Positions 18,044 to 25,327 of a DNA stretch of 32,654 nt are shown here, one piece after another. This DNA comes from an uncultured Prevotella sp. (GTDB taxonomy: Bacteria; Bacteroidota; Bacteroidia; Bacteroidales; Bacteroidaceae). The notes beneath the pieces are model-generated. The model did no database searches and was not told the origin of the DNA. It was given only the letters and a program-made list of their open reading frames with translations. Numbering within the stretch: position 1 is the first letter of the stretch; every line of letters begins with the position of its first letter. The translations under genes and the position numbers were made by a program. The DNA is taken from contig CAMHPC010000015.1 of assembly GCA_946186945.1 (NCBI GenBank), forward strand, positions 1 through 32,654, read 5' to 3'.

Positions 18044-18051
18044 CAAAAATA
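18044..18051 (-). promoter_or_regulatory. -7 element for the T9SS gene train
   Basis: Read on the minus strand, TATTTTTG matches TAnnTTTG, 30 bases upstream of the ATG at 18013. No ideal -33 TTTG is present. Together with the plus-strand promoter at 18113-18145 it makes a divergent promoter region. Confidence 0.5.
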
Positions 18052-18112
18052 AGAAAAAAAAGACTTATATCGACACAATAATCTGAGAAATAAGAAGTTT
18101 TTTCGTATTTAT

Positions 18113-18145
18113 TTTGTTAAGAGTTGGCATTTTTTTATACTTTTG
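18113..18145 (+). promoter_or_regulatory. Bacteroidetes promoter for the SusE/F-like secreted protein
   Basis: TTTG (18113-18116) and TACTTTTG (18138-18145) are separated by 21 bases, a good match to the Bacteroidetes primary sigma consensus (TTTG, 19-21 bases, TAnnTTTG). Transcription would begin near 18152, giving a leader of about 55 bases. Confidence 0.75.
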
Positions 18146-18207
18146 CAGCGGAATGGGGACTATAGCCTCATTACTCTTAATTATTAACCTAAAATAAAAA
18201 CGTTTTT

Positions 18208-19065
18208 ATGAAGAAAATTTTTACTCTTTTTCTCGCTCTCGTGGGTTTTTCCATGGTGGCAAGTGCTCAGGATTCCTACATGATGGTAGGTACATGGCAG
18301 GGATGGAGTTTTGAGAACTCCCCGCTGATTTTCGAATATCAGACGACTACTGATGGTGATGCAATCTACACTGCTTCTATCGACAAGATCTTTGGCGACT
18401 GGAAGATTGTGAAGAACTCCAGTTGGGACGGTGCCCTCGGCGGTGGCGGTATGAACATGGTGGCAGGCGGTGAATATGACTTGACCCCCGGTGGTGCCAA
18501 CTCTGGCTTTGCTTCCGGTTACAATCTGAAGAACGCATCCTTCACCCTCACCGTGCACTCTGATGGCAGTGCCACCATTAAGGTAGAGGGTACACCCTAC
18601 GAGGAGCATTCTTATGGTGTGGTAGGTGCGTTCCAGGGTTGGAATGCCGCTGGCGCTCCGCTGATGCAGGAGCAGGACGATGGTAGTTTTGGTCTCGCCA
18701 TCAACAATTTCCCTGGCGGTCAGGAGTTTAAGATCTCTATCGACAAGAGTTGGACCTGCTTCCTGGCTCAGGATGGTCCCACCACTATGGAGTTTGGAGT
18801 GGCCTATACCTGCGCTCGTGGCGACAACAACAACAACTTCTCTGTAGGTGAAAGTGGCACCAACTACAACGTATGGGTGAGCCTGAAAGTGGCTGCCGGT
18901 GCTCAGTCTGCCGAACTAACCGTGACCGAGACCACCACGGGCATCACTCTGCTCTCTACTGCCGTAGAGAAGGCTGACGAGATATACAACATCGCCGGCC
19001 AGCGTCTGTCTCAGCCTGCAAAGGGTATCAATATCATCAACGGCAAAAAGGTGCTGATGAAGTAA
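18208..19065 (+). CDS. Secreted SusE/F-like two-module protein with T9SS-type C-terminal tail
   Basis: A 285-residue exported protein: signal peptide about 1-20 (LFLALVGFSMVASAQ), then two related modules with MVGTWQGWSFENSPL (about 26) and VVGAFQGWNAAGAPLM (about 138), which resemble the starch-binding-type modules of SusE/SusF proteins. The C-terminus (YNIAGQRLSQPAKGINIING, then KKVLMK) is the short sorting-tail type common in Prevotella, so it may be a cargo of the T9SS encoded next door. There is no lipobox Cys, unlike SusE/F themselves. It has its own promoter and terminator. The ligand is unknown. Confidence 0.75.
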   Translation: MKKIFTLFLALVGFSMVASAQDSYMMVGTWQGWSFENSPLIFEYQTTTDGDAIYTASIDKIFGDWKIVKNSSWDGALGGGGMNMVAGGEYDLTPGGANSGFASGYNLKNASFTLTVHSDGSATIKVEGTPYEEHSYGVVGAFQGWNAAGAPLMQEQDDGSFGLAINNFPGGQEFKISIDKSWTCFLAQDGPTTMEFGVAYTCARGDNNNNFSVGESGTNYNVWVSLKVAAGAQSAELTVTETTTGITLLSTAVEKADEIYNIAGQRLSQPAKGINIINGKKVLMK

Positions 19066-19089
19066 TTGTCACCAGACAAAAGTTTTATG

Positions 19090-19129
19090 CTCCCCCACAT
19101 CCCCCAAGGCGATGTGGGGGAGTTTTTTT
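19090..19129 (+). terminator. Rho-independent terminator
   Basis: A GC-rich 11-bp stem (CTCCCCCACAT with ATGTGGGGGAG), an 11-base loop and seven T residues lie 25 bases after the stop of the secreted-protein gene. Confidence 0.9.
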
Positions 19130-19147
19130 GAAGTTTTTTGTCTTTTA

Positions 19148-19179
19148 TTTGCCGATATGAAGCAATAACCGTATCTTTG
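19148..19179 (+). promoter_or_regulatory. Bacteroidetes promoter for the RsbW-like/STAS pair
   Basis: TTTG (19148-19151) and TATCTTTG (19172-19179) are separated by 20 bases, matching the phylum consensus. The start codon at 19203 lies 23 bases after the -7 box. Confidence 0.78.
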
Positions 19180-19202
19180 AGGCATTATTCAAGAAAAGTG
19201 CT

Positions 19203-19658
19203 ATGCCAGCAAAGCAATATCCTACGATAGGAGTGGAGGAGACACTGACGCTGAACAACGACATAGCGGACGTGGACGCTCTCAACCGGTTTCAGAAATC
19301 GGTCTACGAAAGGATTGGCTTGGACAAGCCAACGATGCGACAGATGCAACTGGCTGTGGAGGAGGCTGTGGTAAACGTGATGGAGTATGCCTACCCCAAG
19401 GGCACTAAGGGTGAAATAACGGTAGAGATGACATATGATAGCAAGCACCTGAACGTGAGGATAAGCGACCAAGGCATGGCTTTCGACCCTACCGCCACCG
19501 AAAGCGCGGACACCTCTCTATCTGCCGAGGACAGGGAGATAGGCGGTCTGGGCATACTGCTGGTAAGGGAACTGGTGGATGCAGTGGACTACGAACGCCG
19601 TCAGGGGAGAAACATGCTGACACTGACAAAGACAATCGAACAAGACAACAAACAATAA
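19203..19658 (+). CDS. RsbW-like serine kinase / anti-sigma regulatory factor
   Basis: A 151-residue GHKL ATPase of the HATPase_c_2 (RsbW/SpoIIAB) type. The N box is QLAVEEAVVNVMEYAYP (about 49-65, with E54 and N58), G1 is ISDQGMAFDP (87-96), and G2 is IGGLGILLVREL (113-124). Such kinases phosphorylate a STAS antagonist and, when free, bind a sigma factor or other partner. The STAS gene follows after 11 bases. No sigma factor or PP2C phosphatase gene lies nearby, so the partner and output are unknown. Confidence 0.88.
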   Translation: MPAKQYPTIGVEETLTLNNDIADVDALNRFQKSVYERIGLDKPTMRQMQLAVEEAVVNVMEYAYPKGTKGEITVEMTYDSKHLNVRISDQGMAFDPTATESADTSLSAEDREIGGLGILLVRELVDAVDYERRQGRNMLTLTKTIEQDNKQ

Positions 19659-19669
19659 GAAAAACGACT

Positions 19670-19972
19670 ATGATTACTAAGATTGAAGAAATCGACGGCA
19701 AGTACGTTGCCACTCTGAAAGGAGAAATGGATACCGCTGCCGCGAAAGAGGCAGAGGAGGTACTGAAACCTCTCTACACCTGCGAAGGCAAGGATGTGAT
19801 TATCGACTGTAGCGAACTGGAGTATATCGCATCAAGCGGTCTGCGCATACTGCTCGCCATACTCAAAGGTGCCAAGAGCAAAGGCAGCAGAGTGGTGATG
19901 CGCGGCGTGAACGATGACATAAAGAACGTGTTCAAACTCACAGGATTTATCAATATCTTCGAGTTTGAATAG
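19670..19972 (+). CDS. STAS-domain anti-sigma factor antagonist
   Basis: A 100-residue single STAS domain. The conserved phosphoacceptor region is DCSELEYIASSGLRILL (46-62), with S55 or S56 as the expected site for the upstream kinase. The C-terminal NDDIKNVFKLTGFINIFEFE is typical of the family. It is co-transcribed with the RsbW-like gene and ends at a strong hairpin. A second, damaged copy of its 3' half occurs at 22371-22550. Confidence 0.9.
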   Translation: MITKIEEIDGKYVATLKGEMDTAAAKEAEEVLKPLYTCEGKDVIIDCSELEYIASSGLRILLAILKGAKSKGSRVVMRGVNDDIKNVFKLTGFINIFEFE

Positions 19973-20028
19973 AGGACTGCTGTAAATCGCCTGTCGACGG
20001 CCATTCCTGGCAAAAGTTGACAAACACA

Positions 20029-20088
20029 GTGCCACCTGATTGCAAACCGGCAGAAAAGTACCGGTTATTGCAATCAGGTGGCACGTTT
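20029..20088. terminator. Long hairpin between convergent genes
   Basis: Perfect 17-base arms (GTGCCACCTGATTGCAA at 20029-20045 and its complement at 20068-20084) extend inward with ACCGG/CCGGT after a 2-base bulge, giving about 22 bp of stem and a 10-base loop. TTTTC follows on the plus side. It probably ends the RsbW/STAS transcript and may serve the convergent minus-strand gene too. Confidence 0.75.
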
Positions 20089-20104
20089 TCTTCACCTTAG
20101 CGCA

Positions 20105-21604
20105 TTAACGCAGCACCTTCACCACCTTGCCGTCAGCCTGACGGTGCAGGTAGATCTGTCCACTGCGCGGCTGCAGCACCCTGCGTCCGTCCAGCGAATA
20201 GAAGGCTGACTGCTGCGATGCGGCAGGACTTACGGTCTGAATGCCTGTGCTGACGCTCACTGTCACAGTATAGACAACAGCCTTCGACAGGTCTCCACTG
20301 AAGGCTGTGAGCACACACTGGTAGCCACCTTCCATCTGCTTGACGTCCTTCAGTACTACAACCGAGGGACTGACAGTTTCGGCTTCGATGTCGTCTGCCG
20401 TAAATGACTGGTCGAGGGCCATGGTGTATTCAGTCTTGTCCTTGTCGAACTCGGGCACGGCCTGTCCCTTGATTTTCAGTGCCTTCAGACCGACGTTGTA
20501 GATGAGTTCGGCATCGTCTACGAGCAGTTCGTCACCATTCGAGCCGCTGCCTGCATCGGCATTGGTAGAGAGTGTGACGAGGATGGCCTTGGGAGACACG
20601 CTATTGTCAGTATACTCAAACGGAGCCACCACACGCACCCACTGATTACCAGTGGTAGCGATGGTGTTGTTTTTGGCCTTTGCCACCACATTGGTATATG
20701 TCTTATCCTCAGGGTCCTGATAGTAGGTACCATCGGTGATGACGGCACTCACTGTGGCATAGGGATGTGAAGCATTGGGTGTGCCCTGCTTGAACTTCAC
20801 CCAGAAGGCGATGCTGTCGGGACGACTATAGAGCGGTGTATAGAAGGGGTCGCCATTACCATCCACATAAGTCTCGCTCATATCAAGATATGCATGGTTG
20901 GACACATCGGAAGCAGACGCTGAAGCTGCGTTTATGCGACCTGTGGTCATAGTACCATTTGCCACAAAACCGAAGATCTGTGTAGACAATAGACAGGCAC
21001 TGGCGGTGCCGGAGTGGGCATCGTCCGACTTAGAGAGGTGGTGACCAGCAAGAGCAGCCATAGCACCCGTACCACTCTCGAACGAGTGCCAACCGTTGGG
21101 CTCTACGTAACTGCCAGTGGAGGTGTGCCACTCCTCGAAACCGCGATTAGACAGTTGCAGACCATAGCCGTCGCCTATGGCCACCTGGATAGACTGCCCT
21201 ATGTTGATATCGATGTAACCATTTAGTTTGTCGCCGATGATCTTGGCACAGAGGTTCACGGGTACAGGCGGCAGCATGGTTGCCAACCAGAAGGGCGAAA
21301 CTGCCGGGTCGCCATTAGTGACAGTGACAATCTGACTGGCCATCAGGAGAGTGACATCGCCGTCCTTAGTGGGCTGGAGGTCAGTCAACTCGACATTGCC
21401 CACTGGCATGGGGCTGTCGGCAGTGATAAGCATGAAGTTCTTGAGTGTCAGGGAGCATTTGCCGTCGGTCTCGGTCACGGTCACCACAGCCGTCTGCTCA
21501 GAGATTGCGCCGTCGACTATAATCTTGATAGGCACATCATAGTCAGTGGCGTGTGCAACGATAGTCACACAGAATAAGAAGATACAAGTAAAAAACTGTT
21601 TCAT
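20105..21604 (-). CDS. Secreted calycin-like/PCMD-type protein with C-terminal sorting tail
   Basis: A 499-residue exported protein. Signal peptide 1-19 (CIFLFCVTIVAHA); residues about 22-150 form a beta-rich region like the calycin-like domain of Bacteroidetes lipocalin-type proteins. A domain like PCMD (putative carbohydrate metabolism domain) follows: NRGFEEWHTS, PNGWHSF, DDAHSGTASACLLS, PDSIAFWVKFKQG, NGDELLVDDAELIYN. Then an Ig-like stretch (about 385-455) and a C-terminal tail with FYSLDGRRVLQPRSGQIYLH, resembling T9SS sorting tails. No lipobox. The -7 element at 21709-21716 suggests its own promoter. It may bind or process glycans at the surface; this rests on domain resemblance only. 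Confidence 0.72.
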   Translation of the reverse strand: MKQFFTCIFLFCVTIVAHATDYDVPIKIIVDGAISEQTAVVTVTETDGKCSLTLKNFMLITADSPMPVGNVELTDLQPTKDGDVTLLMASQIVTVTNGDPAVSPFWLATMLPPVPVNLCAKIIGDKLNGYIDINIGQSIQVAIGDGYGLQLSNRGFEEWHTSTGSYVEPNGWHSFESGTGAMAALAGHHLSKSDDAHSGTASACLLSTQIFGFVANGTMTTGRINAASASASDVSNHAYLDMSETYVDGNGDPFYTPLYSRPDSIAFWVKFKQGTPNASHPYATVSAVITDGTYYQDPEDKTYTNVVAKAKNNTIATTGNQWVRVVAPFEYTDNSVSPKAILVTLSTNADAGSGSNGDELLVDDAELIYNVGLKALKIKGQAVPEFDKDKTEYTMALDQSFTADDIEAETVSPSVVVLKDVKQMEGGYQCVLTAFSGDLSKAVVYTVTVSVSTGIQTVSPAASQQSAFYSLDGRRVLQPRSGQIYLHRQADGKVVKVLR

Positions 21605-21708
21605 ACGTAAACAATATTTTAGTTGATATTAATGTTAATGTCGCAATCATTCAAGCCCGCAGGACAAATTACCATATAATGCGAACCTGTGTATTCTCAT
21701 TGACGCGG

Positions 21709-21716
21709 CAAAGGTA
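21709..21716 (-). promoter_or_regulatory. -7 element for the calycin/PCMD-type gene
   Basis: TACCTTTG on the minus strand, followed by GC, is a typical Bacteroidetes -7 box. It lies 104 bases upstream of the start codon, so the leader would be about 95 bases. No -33 TTTG was found. Confidence 0.5.
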
Positions 21717-21767
21717 CGAATTTTTCCGCTATGTCATAGTTTTTTAGGGAAATAATCCCTTTTTTTG

Positions 21768-21839
21768 TAAATTTGCCGATACTTAATACTCATTCTCAAA
21801 GAAAAATGGACATCAAAATGCGTCAAGTTTTCTTAGTTT
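21768..21839 (+). promoter_or_regulatory. Orphan promoter and start of a disrupted gene
   Basis: TAAATTTG (21768-21775) fits the -7 consensus and is followed 30 bases later by an ATG at 21806, opening an 11-codon frame (MDIKMRQVFLV) that stops at 21839. With the STAS 3' half lying on the same strand about 530 bases downstream, I infer this is the leftover 5' end of that gene. The peptide is too short to prove homology. Confidence 0.35.
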
Positions 21840-22385
21840 AAGACAGCTGGAGATTTGGTAGCGGGAGGCATTGCTGTTAAGCTGGGCAGGGATAGCGGCG
21901 AAGATACGGGCAACTTTTCCCGAAGGATCAATCTTGTTGAAATCTTCGTCATAGATATTCAGGACAAGACGCTTGGCCTGGTCAACTGCTTCGAAATTGT
22001 TAGTATCAAGATAGGCATTAACAGCCTGAGGCATACCCCCCACTAACATGTACATACGGAAATCGCGCATCAGTTTACGGTGGGCATCCTTTAGCGGCTG
22101 AGGGTATTCCCACACGCTGCGAAGCAAAGGTATGGTGGCCGTATCGCCCAATGCCCAACGAAACTCCTCGTAATCCATCGGATACATATTGACACGCTCT
22201 TCCTCGCTTGGAATCAGAATGTGATCCGTGTTCTTGCGGATAGAAATCAAAGAGCCGGTTTCGATATAGTCGTAACGATGATCGCCGACAAACGACTTGA
22301 CGGCTTGGCGAGCCTTGGGCTGAAACTGCACCTCGTCGAAAATGATGAGCGACTTGCGCTCCTTCAGTTGGACGTGATAATCGAG
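21813..22385 (-). pseudogene. Fragment of a DUF4143-type AAA ATPase
   Basis: The fragment begins, without an N-terminus, at YHVQLKERKSLIIFDEVQFQ (Walker B: LIIFDE) and continues with GDHRYDYIETGSLISIRKN and YPMDYEEFRWALGD, then a DUF4143-like part (MLVGGMPQAVNAYLD) before ending in an unrelated tail after SRYQISS. Full proteins of this family run to about 400-450 residues. The Walker A domain is missing because the sequence switches at about 22375 into a STAS gene read from the other strand. Its 3' end is also cut, near 21845. It looks like a 0.53-kb piece of an ATPase gene pasted in antisense orientation. Confidence 0.8.
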
Positions 22386-22550
22386 TGTCAGGGACTGGAG
22401 TACATAGCATCGAGCGGCCTGCGCATACTGCTCGGCATACTCAAGGGCGCCAAGAGCGGCGGCAGCAAGGTGATGCTGCGCAATGTGAACGACGACATAA
22501 AGAACGTGTTCAAGCTCACTGGTTTCATCAACCTATTCGAGTTTGAGTAA
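22371..22550 (+). pseudogene. 3' half of a second STAS anti-sigma factor antagonist gene
   Basis: From DVIIECQGLEYIASSGLRIL to the stop, this matches the C-terminal ~59 residues of the STAS protein at 19670-19972, with most residues identical but many silent base changes, so it is an old paralogue rather than a fresh copy. The N-terminal 40 residues are missing; upstream the frame reads through antisense ATPase sequence. It keeps the putative phosphoacceptor Ser-Ser-Gly and a strong terminator. The frame remains open back to an ATG at 22221, so a chimeric 109-residue protein could be made, but nothing suggests it folds. Confidence 0.8.
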
Positions 22551-22575
22551 TTTCCCATGGCGCAGCCATAAGCCA

Positions 22576-22618
22576 CCTTCCCCCTCATGCAAGTCACTGC
22601 ATGAGGGGGAAGGTTTTT
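22576..22618 (+). terminator. Rho-independent terminator
   Basis: A perfect 16-bp stem (CCTTCCCCCTCATGCA with TGCATGAGGGGGAAGG), a 6-base loop and five T residues lie 25 bases after the stop of the STAS fragment. It indicates that this was once a properly bounded transcription unit. Confidence 0.9.
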
Positions 22619-22686
22619 GTTAGCAGCGTATACTGCACCGAATTTGTCATCTAAAACACGAAAAGTGTTAATTATTATTATAAAGC

Positions 22687-22728
22687 AATTATTATAGTAT
22701 CATAATTACAATATAATAATTATCTTTG
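22687..22728 (+). promoter_or_regulatory. Promoter region with 10-bp inverted repeat before the ATPase gene
   Basis: TATCTTTG (22721-22728) matches the -7 consensus, 24 bases before the chosen ATG. Just upstream, AATTATTATA (22687-22696) and TATAATAATT (22712-22721) form a perfect inverted repeat with a 15-base spacer, placed where a repressor could act. The sequence is very AT-rich, so the repeat may be chance. No -33 TTTG is seen. Confidence 0.4.
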
Positions 22729-22752
22729 CATATCAAACAAGCAGAACAATAT

Positions 22753-23874
22753 ATGACAAATAATCCTTTTATACTATATGGCTATGAGTCGGAAGAGTAT
22801 TTCTGCGACCGAGAGAAAGAAACAGCACATCTAATGAGGCTGATAGACAATGGCAACAATATATCGTTGATAGCACCACGCAGGATAGGAAAGACGGGAC
22901 TGGTGGAACACCTGTTTCATCTTCCAGAAATCAGGGAAAGGTATTACACCTTTATTATCGACATCTATGCGACTAAGAGTTTGGAAGACCTGATTATGGC
23001 GATGGGCAGTGCCATGCTGTCTACCCTTCGGCCTTTTGGAGCGAAAGTGATGAAGAAATTCACCGATTTTCTGAAGTCTCTTCGTAGCGGTATTTCATTC
23101 GACCCGATGGGCAATCCGTCATGGAATGTGGAGTTAGGCGACATTCGTACTCCAAGAGTCACGCTCGATGAAATATTTCAGTACATTGAGAATGCCGATA
23201 AGCCTTGCATTGTGGCAATAGACGAATTTCAGGCCGTCAGCTCTTACCGCGACAGCAACGCCGAAGCTATGCTAAGAACATACGTGCAGCACTGCCGCAA
23301 TGCCAATTTCATTTTCTCCGGTTCACAGCGAAGAATGATGAGTGAAATATTTCACAACTATGCTCGTCCTTTCTACCAGAGCACCACCTCTATGAAACTG
23401 GACTGCATACCCTCTGAACGATATTTGCAGTTTGCACAGGAACATTTTCTGAGGGCGGAGAAATCGTTAAATCCTGACGTGTTTCACCTGGTGTATGAGC
23501 GATTTGACGGCATTACATGGTACATTCAACGAGTGATGAACGAGTTGTATGCCATCACACCATCCGGCGGCTCATGTACACCAGACTTGACAGAAACAGC
23601 CATAGACAACATATTGAGATCTAACGAATTCAGTTATCAGTCGCTCCTGTATCAGTTGCCGCCAAAACAGAAAACACTGTTCACGGCCATTTGCAAGTCT
23701 GGTAAGGCGACCTCCATCATGTCGTCTGATTTCATCCACCGCTGGCACCTGCCGTCATCGAGCAGTGTACAGGCGGCCATAAAAGGACTGTTGGAAAAGG
23801 ATTATGTGACCGAATCTCTCGGTGTTTATGAAGCATACGACAAATTTTTCTCTCTATGGATGGTTCGACAATGA
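22753..23874 (+). CDS. AAA-type ATP-binding protein (archaeal-type ATPase family)
   Basis: A 373-residue STAND-like/AAA ATPase of the ATPase_2 type. N-terminal NPFILYGYESEEYFCDRE is typical; Walker A is APRRIGKTGL (about 41-50), Walker B is PCIVAIDEFQAV, and sensor-like FIFSGSQRRMM follows. The C-terminal part is a winged-helix-like region (SSSSVQAAIKGLLEKDYV). Such genes are common, often multi-copy, in Bacteroidales and are of unclear function. It starts with its own promoter and converges on the FGE-fold gene with a 9-base gap and no visible terminator. I chose the ATG at 22753; a TTG at 22726 overlaps the -7 box. Confidence 0.85.
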   Translation: MTNNPFILYGYESEEYFCDREKETAHLMRLIDNGNNISLIAPRRIGKTGLVEHLFHLPEIRERYYTFIIDIYATKSLEDLIMAMGSAMLSTLRPFGAKVMKKFTDFLKSLRSGISFDPMGNPSWNVELGDIRTPRVTLDEIFQYIENADKPCIVAIDEFQAVSSYRDSNAEAMLRTYVQHCRNANFIFSGSQRRMMSEIFHNYARPFYQSTTSMKLDCIPSERYLQFAQEHFLRAEKSLNPDVFHLVYERFDGITWYIQRVMNELYAITPSGGSCTPDLTETAIDNILRSNEFSYQSLLYQLPPKQKTLFTAICKSGKATSIMSSDFIHRWHLPSSSSVQAAIKGLLEKDYVTESLGVYEAYDKFFSLWMVRQ

Positions 23875-23883
23875 ACTTAGGAG

Positions 23884-25194
23884 TCACTCATCCATAGCGA
23901 GACGCAGGCCGAGGCGGTCGCTGCGATAACCTGGTGCACGACCGTCGCGGTTTGCCACACGACAGTTGTCAGGACCACCATTCCACCCGCCACCCCGTAT
24001 GGCACGAGTAGAACTGGAGTACGGTCCCGTGGGGTCAACCTGACCGTCACTATCATAACTGCCGTACCAGTCAGAGCACCACTCCCACAGGTTACCCGTC
24101 ATGTCATAGAGACCTAACTCATTGGGTGATTTCGAGCCAACCTCGTGTGTACGAGAGCCACTTGTAGCAGAATACCACGCCACACTACCCACACTGTTAC
24201 TGCCACTATATGTATAGCCACGGCTATTGTTGCCTCCTCTGGCAGCAAACTCCCATTCCGCCTCTGTTGGCAGTCGGAAATGCTTCCCCGACAGGTCATT
24301 CAGCTTTTTGATAAATGTCTGACAATCGCGCCAACTCACATTATCAACAGGCCTGCGGGCACCTCTGAACCGTGACGGGTTGTTTCCCATCACCGCCTGC
24401 CACTCTTCCTGTGTCACCTCACAACGACCGATGCGAAACGATGATAGCGTCACATTGTGTACCGGCCATTCATCATCACCAGCACCGGCACTTTGCTCAC
24501 TGGTGGCACCCATGAGGAAGGAGCCACCATTCAGCGGCACCATATTGTTGACAATGCCCCGGACGATAGCGTCTCGCTTGTCAGTTGACGGTTCTTCAAG
24601 GACCAGATCTTGTGAAGATGTTTCAGGCGCAGCCGTTTCCTGCAACGGCCGTTCGGCAACAGTGGCAGTGTTCGGTGTGTCCTCTTTTCTTAGCAACAAG
24701 ACCAGGAACATTGCCACGATGCCAGCAGCAAGAGCACCGATGACAGCATATAGCCATTTGGAGGAAGATGGCTTTTCGGGATAATAATCCTCTCCGTCAT
24801 TATTGAAATGAGTTGGCGAAGAATTCTCTACTTGACCGACGGGATAGCCACACTTGGGGCATTTCACCGCTTTATCGGAAATCATATTCCCACATTCGGG
24901 ACATTGAATAAGTGGCATATTGAATCCATATTCTTCTGGAGTCTGAGTTCCCTCGTCGCAAGGAGCCATGTCCTCCTGGCTTGTACCAATATCATCATCC
25001 ATAATAGACTCCTTCATAGATTCATCTGTTACAAACAAGAAAGCCAACTCTTCGACTTCTTCGGCATGCTTCCATTTATCCATCCCCTTACACCATACCA
25101 GCGTTTTCGGACCCACATCAAACATGACAAGGTCATTAACTAGGATGGGACCTTGACGTGTTCTATTCTTATCCACATAATAATATACTTTCAT
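23884..25194 (-). CDS. GYF_2/zinc-ribbon/TM protein with formylglycine-generating-enzyme-like domain
   Basis: A 436-residue protein. Residues 1-50 form a GYF_2-type domain (MKVYYYVDKNRTRQGPILV, then TLVWCKGMDKWKHAEEVEEL); an acidic linker leads to a zinc ribbon (CPECGNMISDKAVKCPKCG, 98-116), a TM helix (about 147-168), and an extracytoplasmic FGE/SUMF1-type domain (212-436) with MVPLNGGSFLMGA, RLPTEAEWEFAARGG, LYDMTGNLWEWCSDWY and AIRGGGWNGG. In such domains the fold is often binding rather than catalytic; the paired Cys of true FGE is not evident. Residues 1-121 are identical in DNA to the upstream gene. I chose MKVYYY because the earlier ATG overlaps the previous stop and adds residues outside the GYF domain. 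Confidence 0.82.
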   Translation of the reverse strand: MKVYYYVDKNRTRQGPILVNDLVMFDVGPKTLVWCKGMDKWKHAEEVEELAFLFVTDESMKESIMDDDIGTSQEDMAPCDEGTQTPEEYGFNMPLIQCPECGNMISDKAVKCPKCGYPVGQVENSSPTHFNNDGEDYYPEKPSSSKWLYAVIGALAAGIVAMFLVLLLRKEDTPNTATVAERPLQETAAPETSSQDLVLEEPSTDKRDAIVRGIVNNMVPLNGGSFLMGATSEQSAGAGDDEWPVHNVTLSSFRIGRCEVTQEEWQAVMGNNPSRFRGARRPVDNVSWRDCQTFIKKLNDLSGKHFRLPTEAEWEFAARGGNNSRGYTYSGSNSVGSVAWYSATSGSRTHEVGSKSPNELGLYDMTGNLWEWCSDWYGSYDSDGQVDPTGPYSSSTRAIRGGGWNGGPDNCRVANRDGRAPGYRSDRLGLRLAMDE

Positions 25195-25327
25195 GGTATT
25201 ACCATTAAGTCGTTCTTGCAAACTTTTCTATACTAAATGAACCTTCAAGTTCTTTTATCTTTACTTTTCCGCTAAGTATATCGAAGAAGAAAGAACGTAT
25301 CCGCTCAATTGTAAGTAGTGCAGGTTT
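24832..25327. repeat. 496-bp perfect direct repeat, copy A
   Basis: Base-by-base comparison shows no difference from 26540-27035, offset 1708 bases. The unit covers the last 40 codons of one gene, the 10-base gap, and the first 121 codons of the next. Beyond both ends the sequences diverge at once at the DNA level, although the proteins remain similar through the TM helix on one side. Confidence 0.97.

Noticed and set aside
21741-21767. Short hairpin followed by a T-run as a terminator
   Set aside because: The stem (AGGGA/TCCCT) is only 5 bp and no plus-strand gene ends upstream of it, since the neighbouring gene runs the other way.
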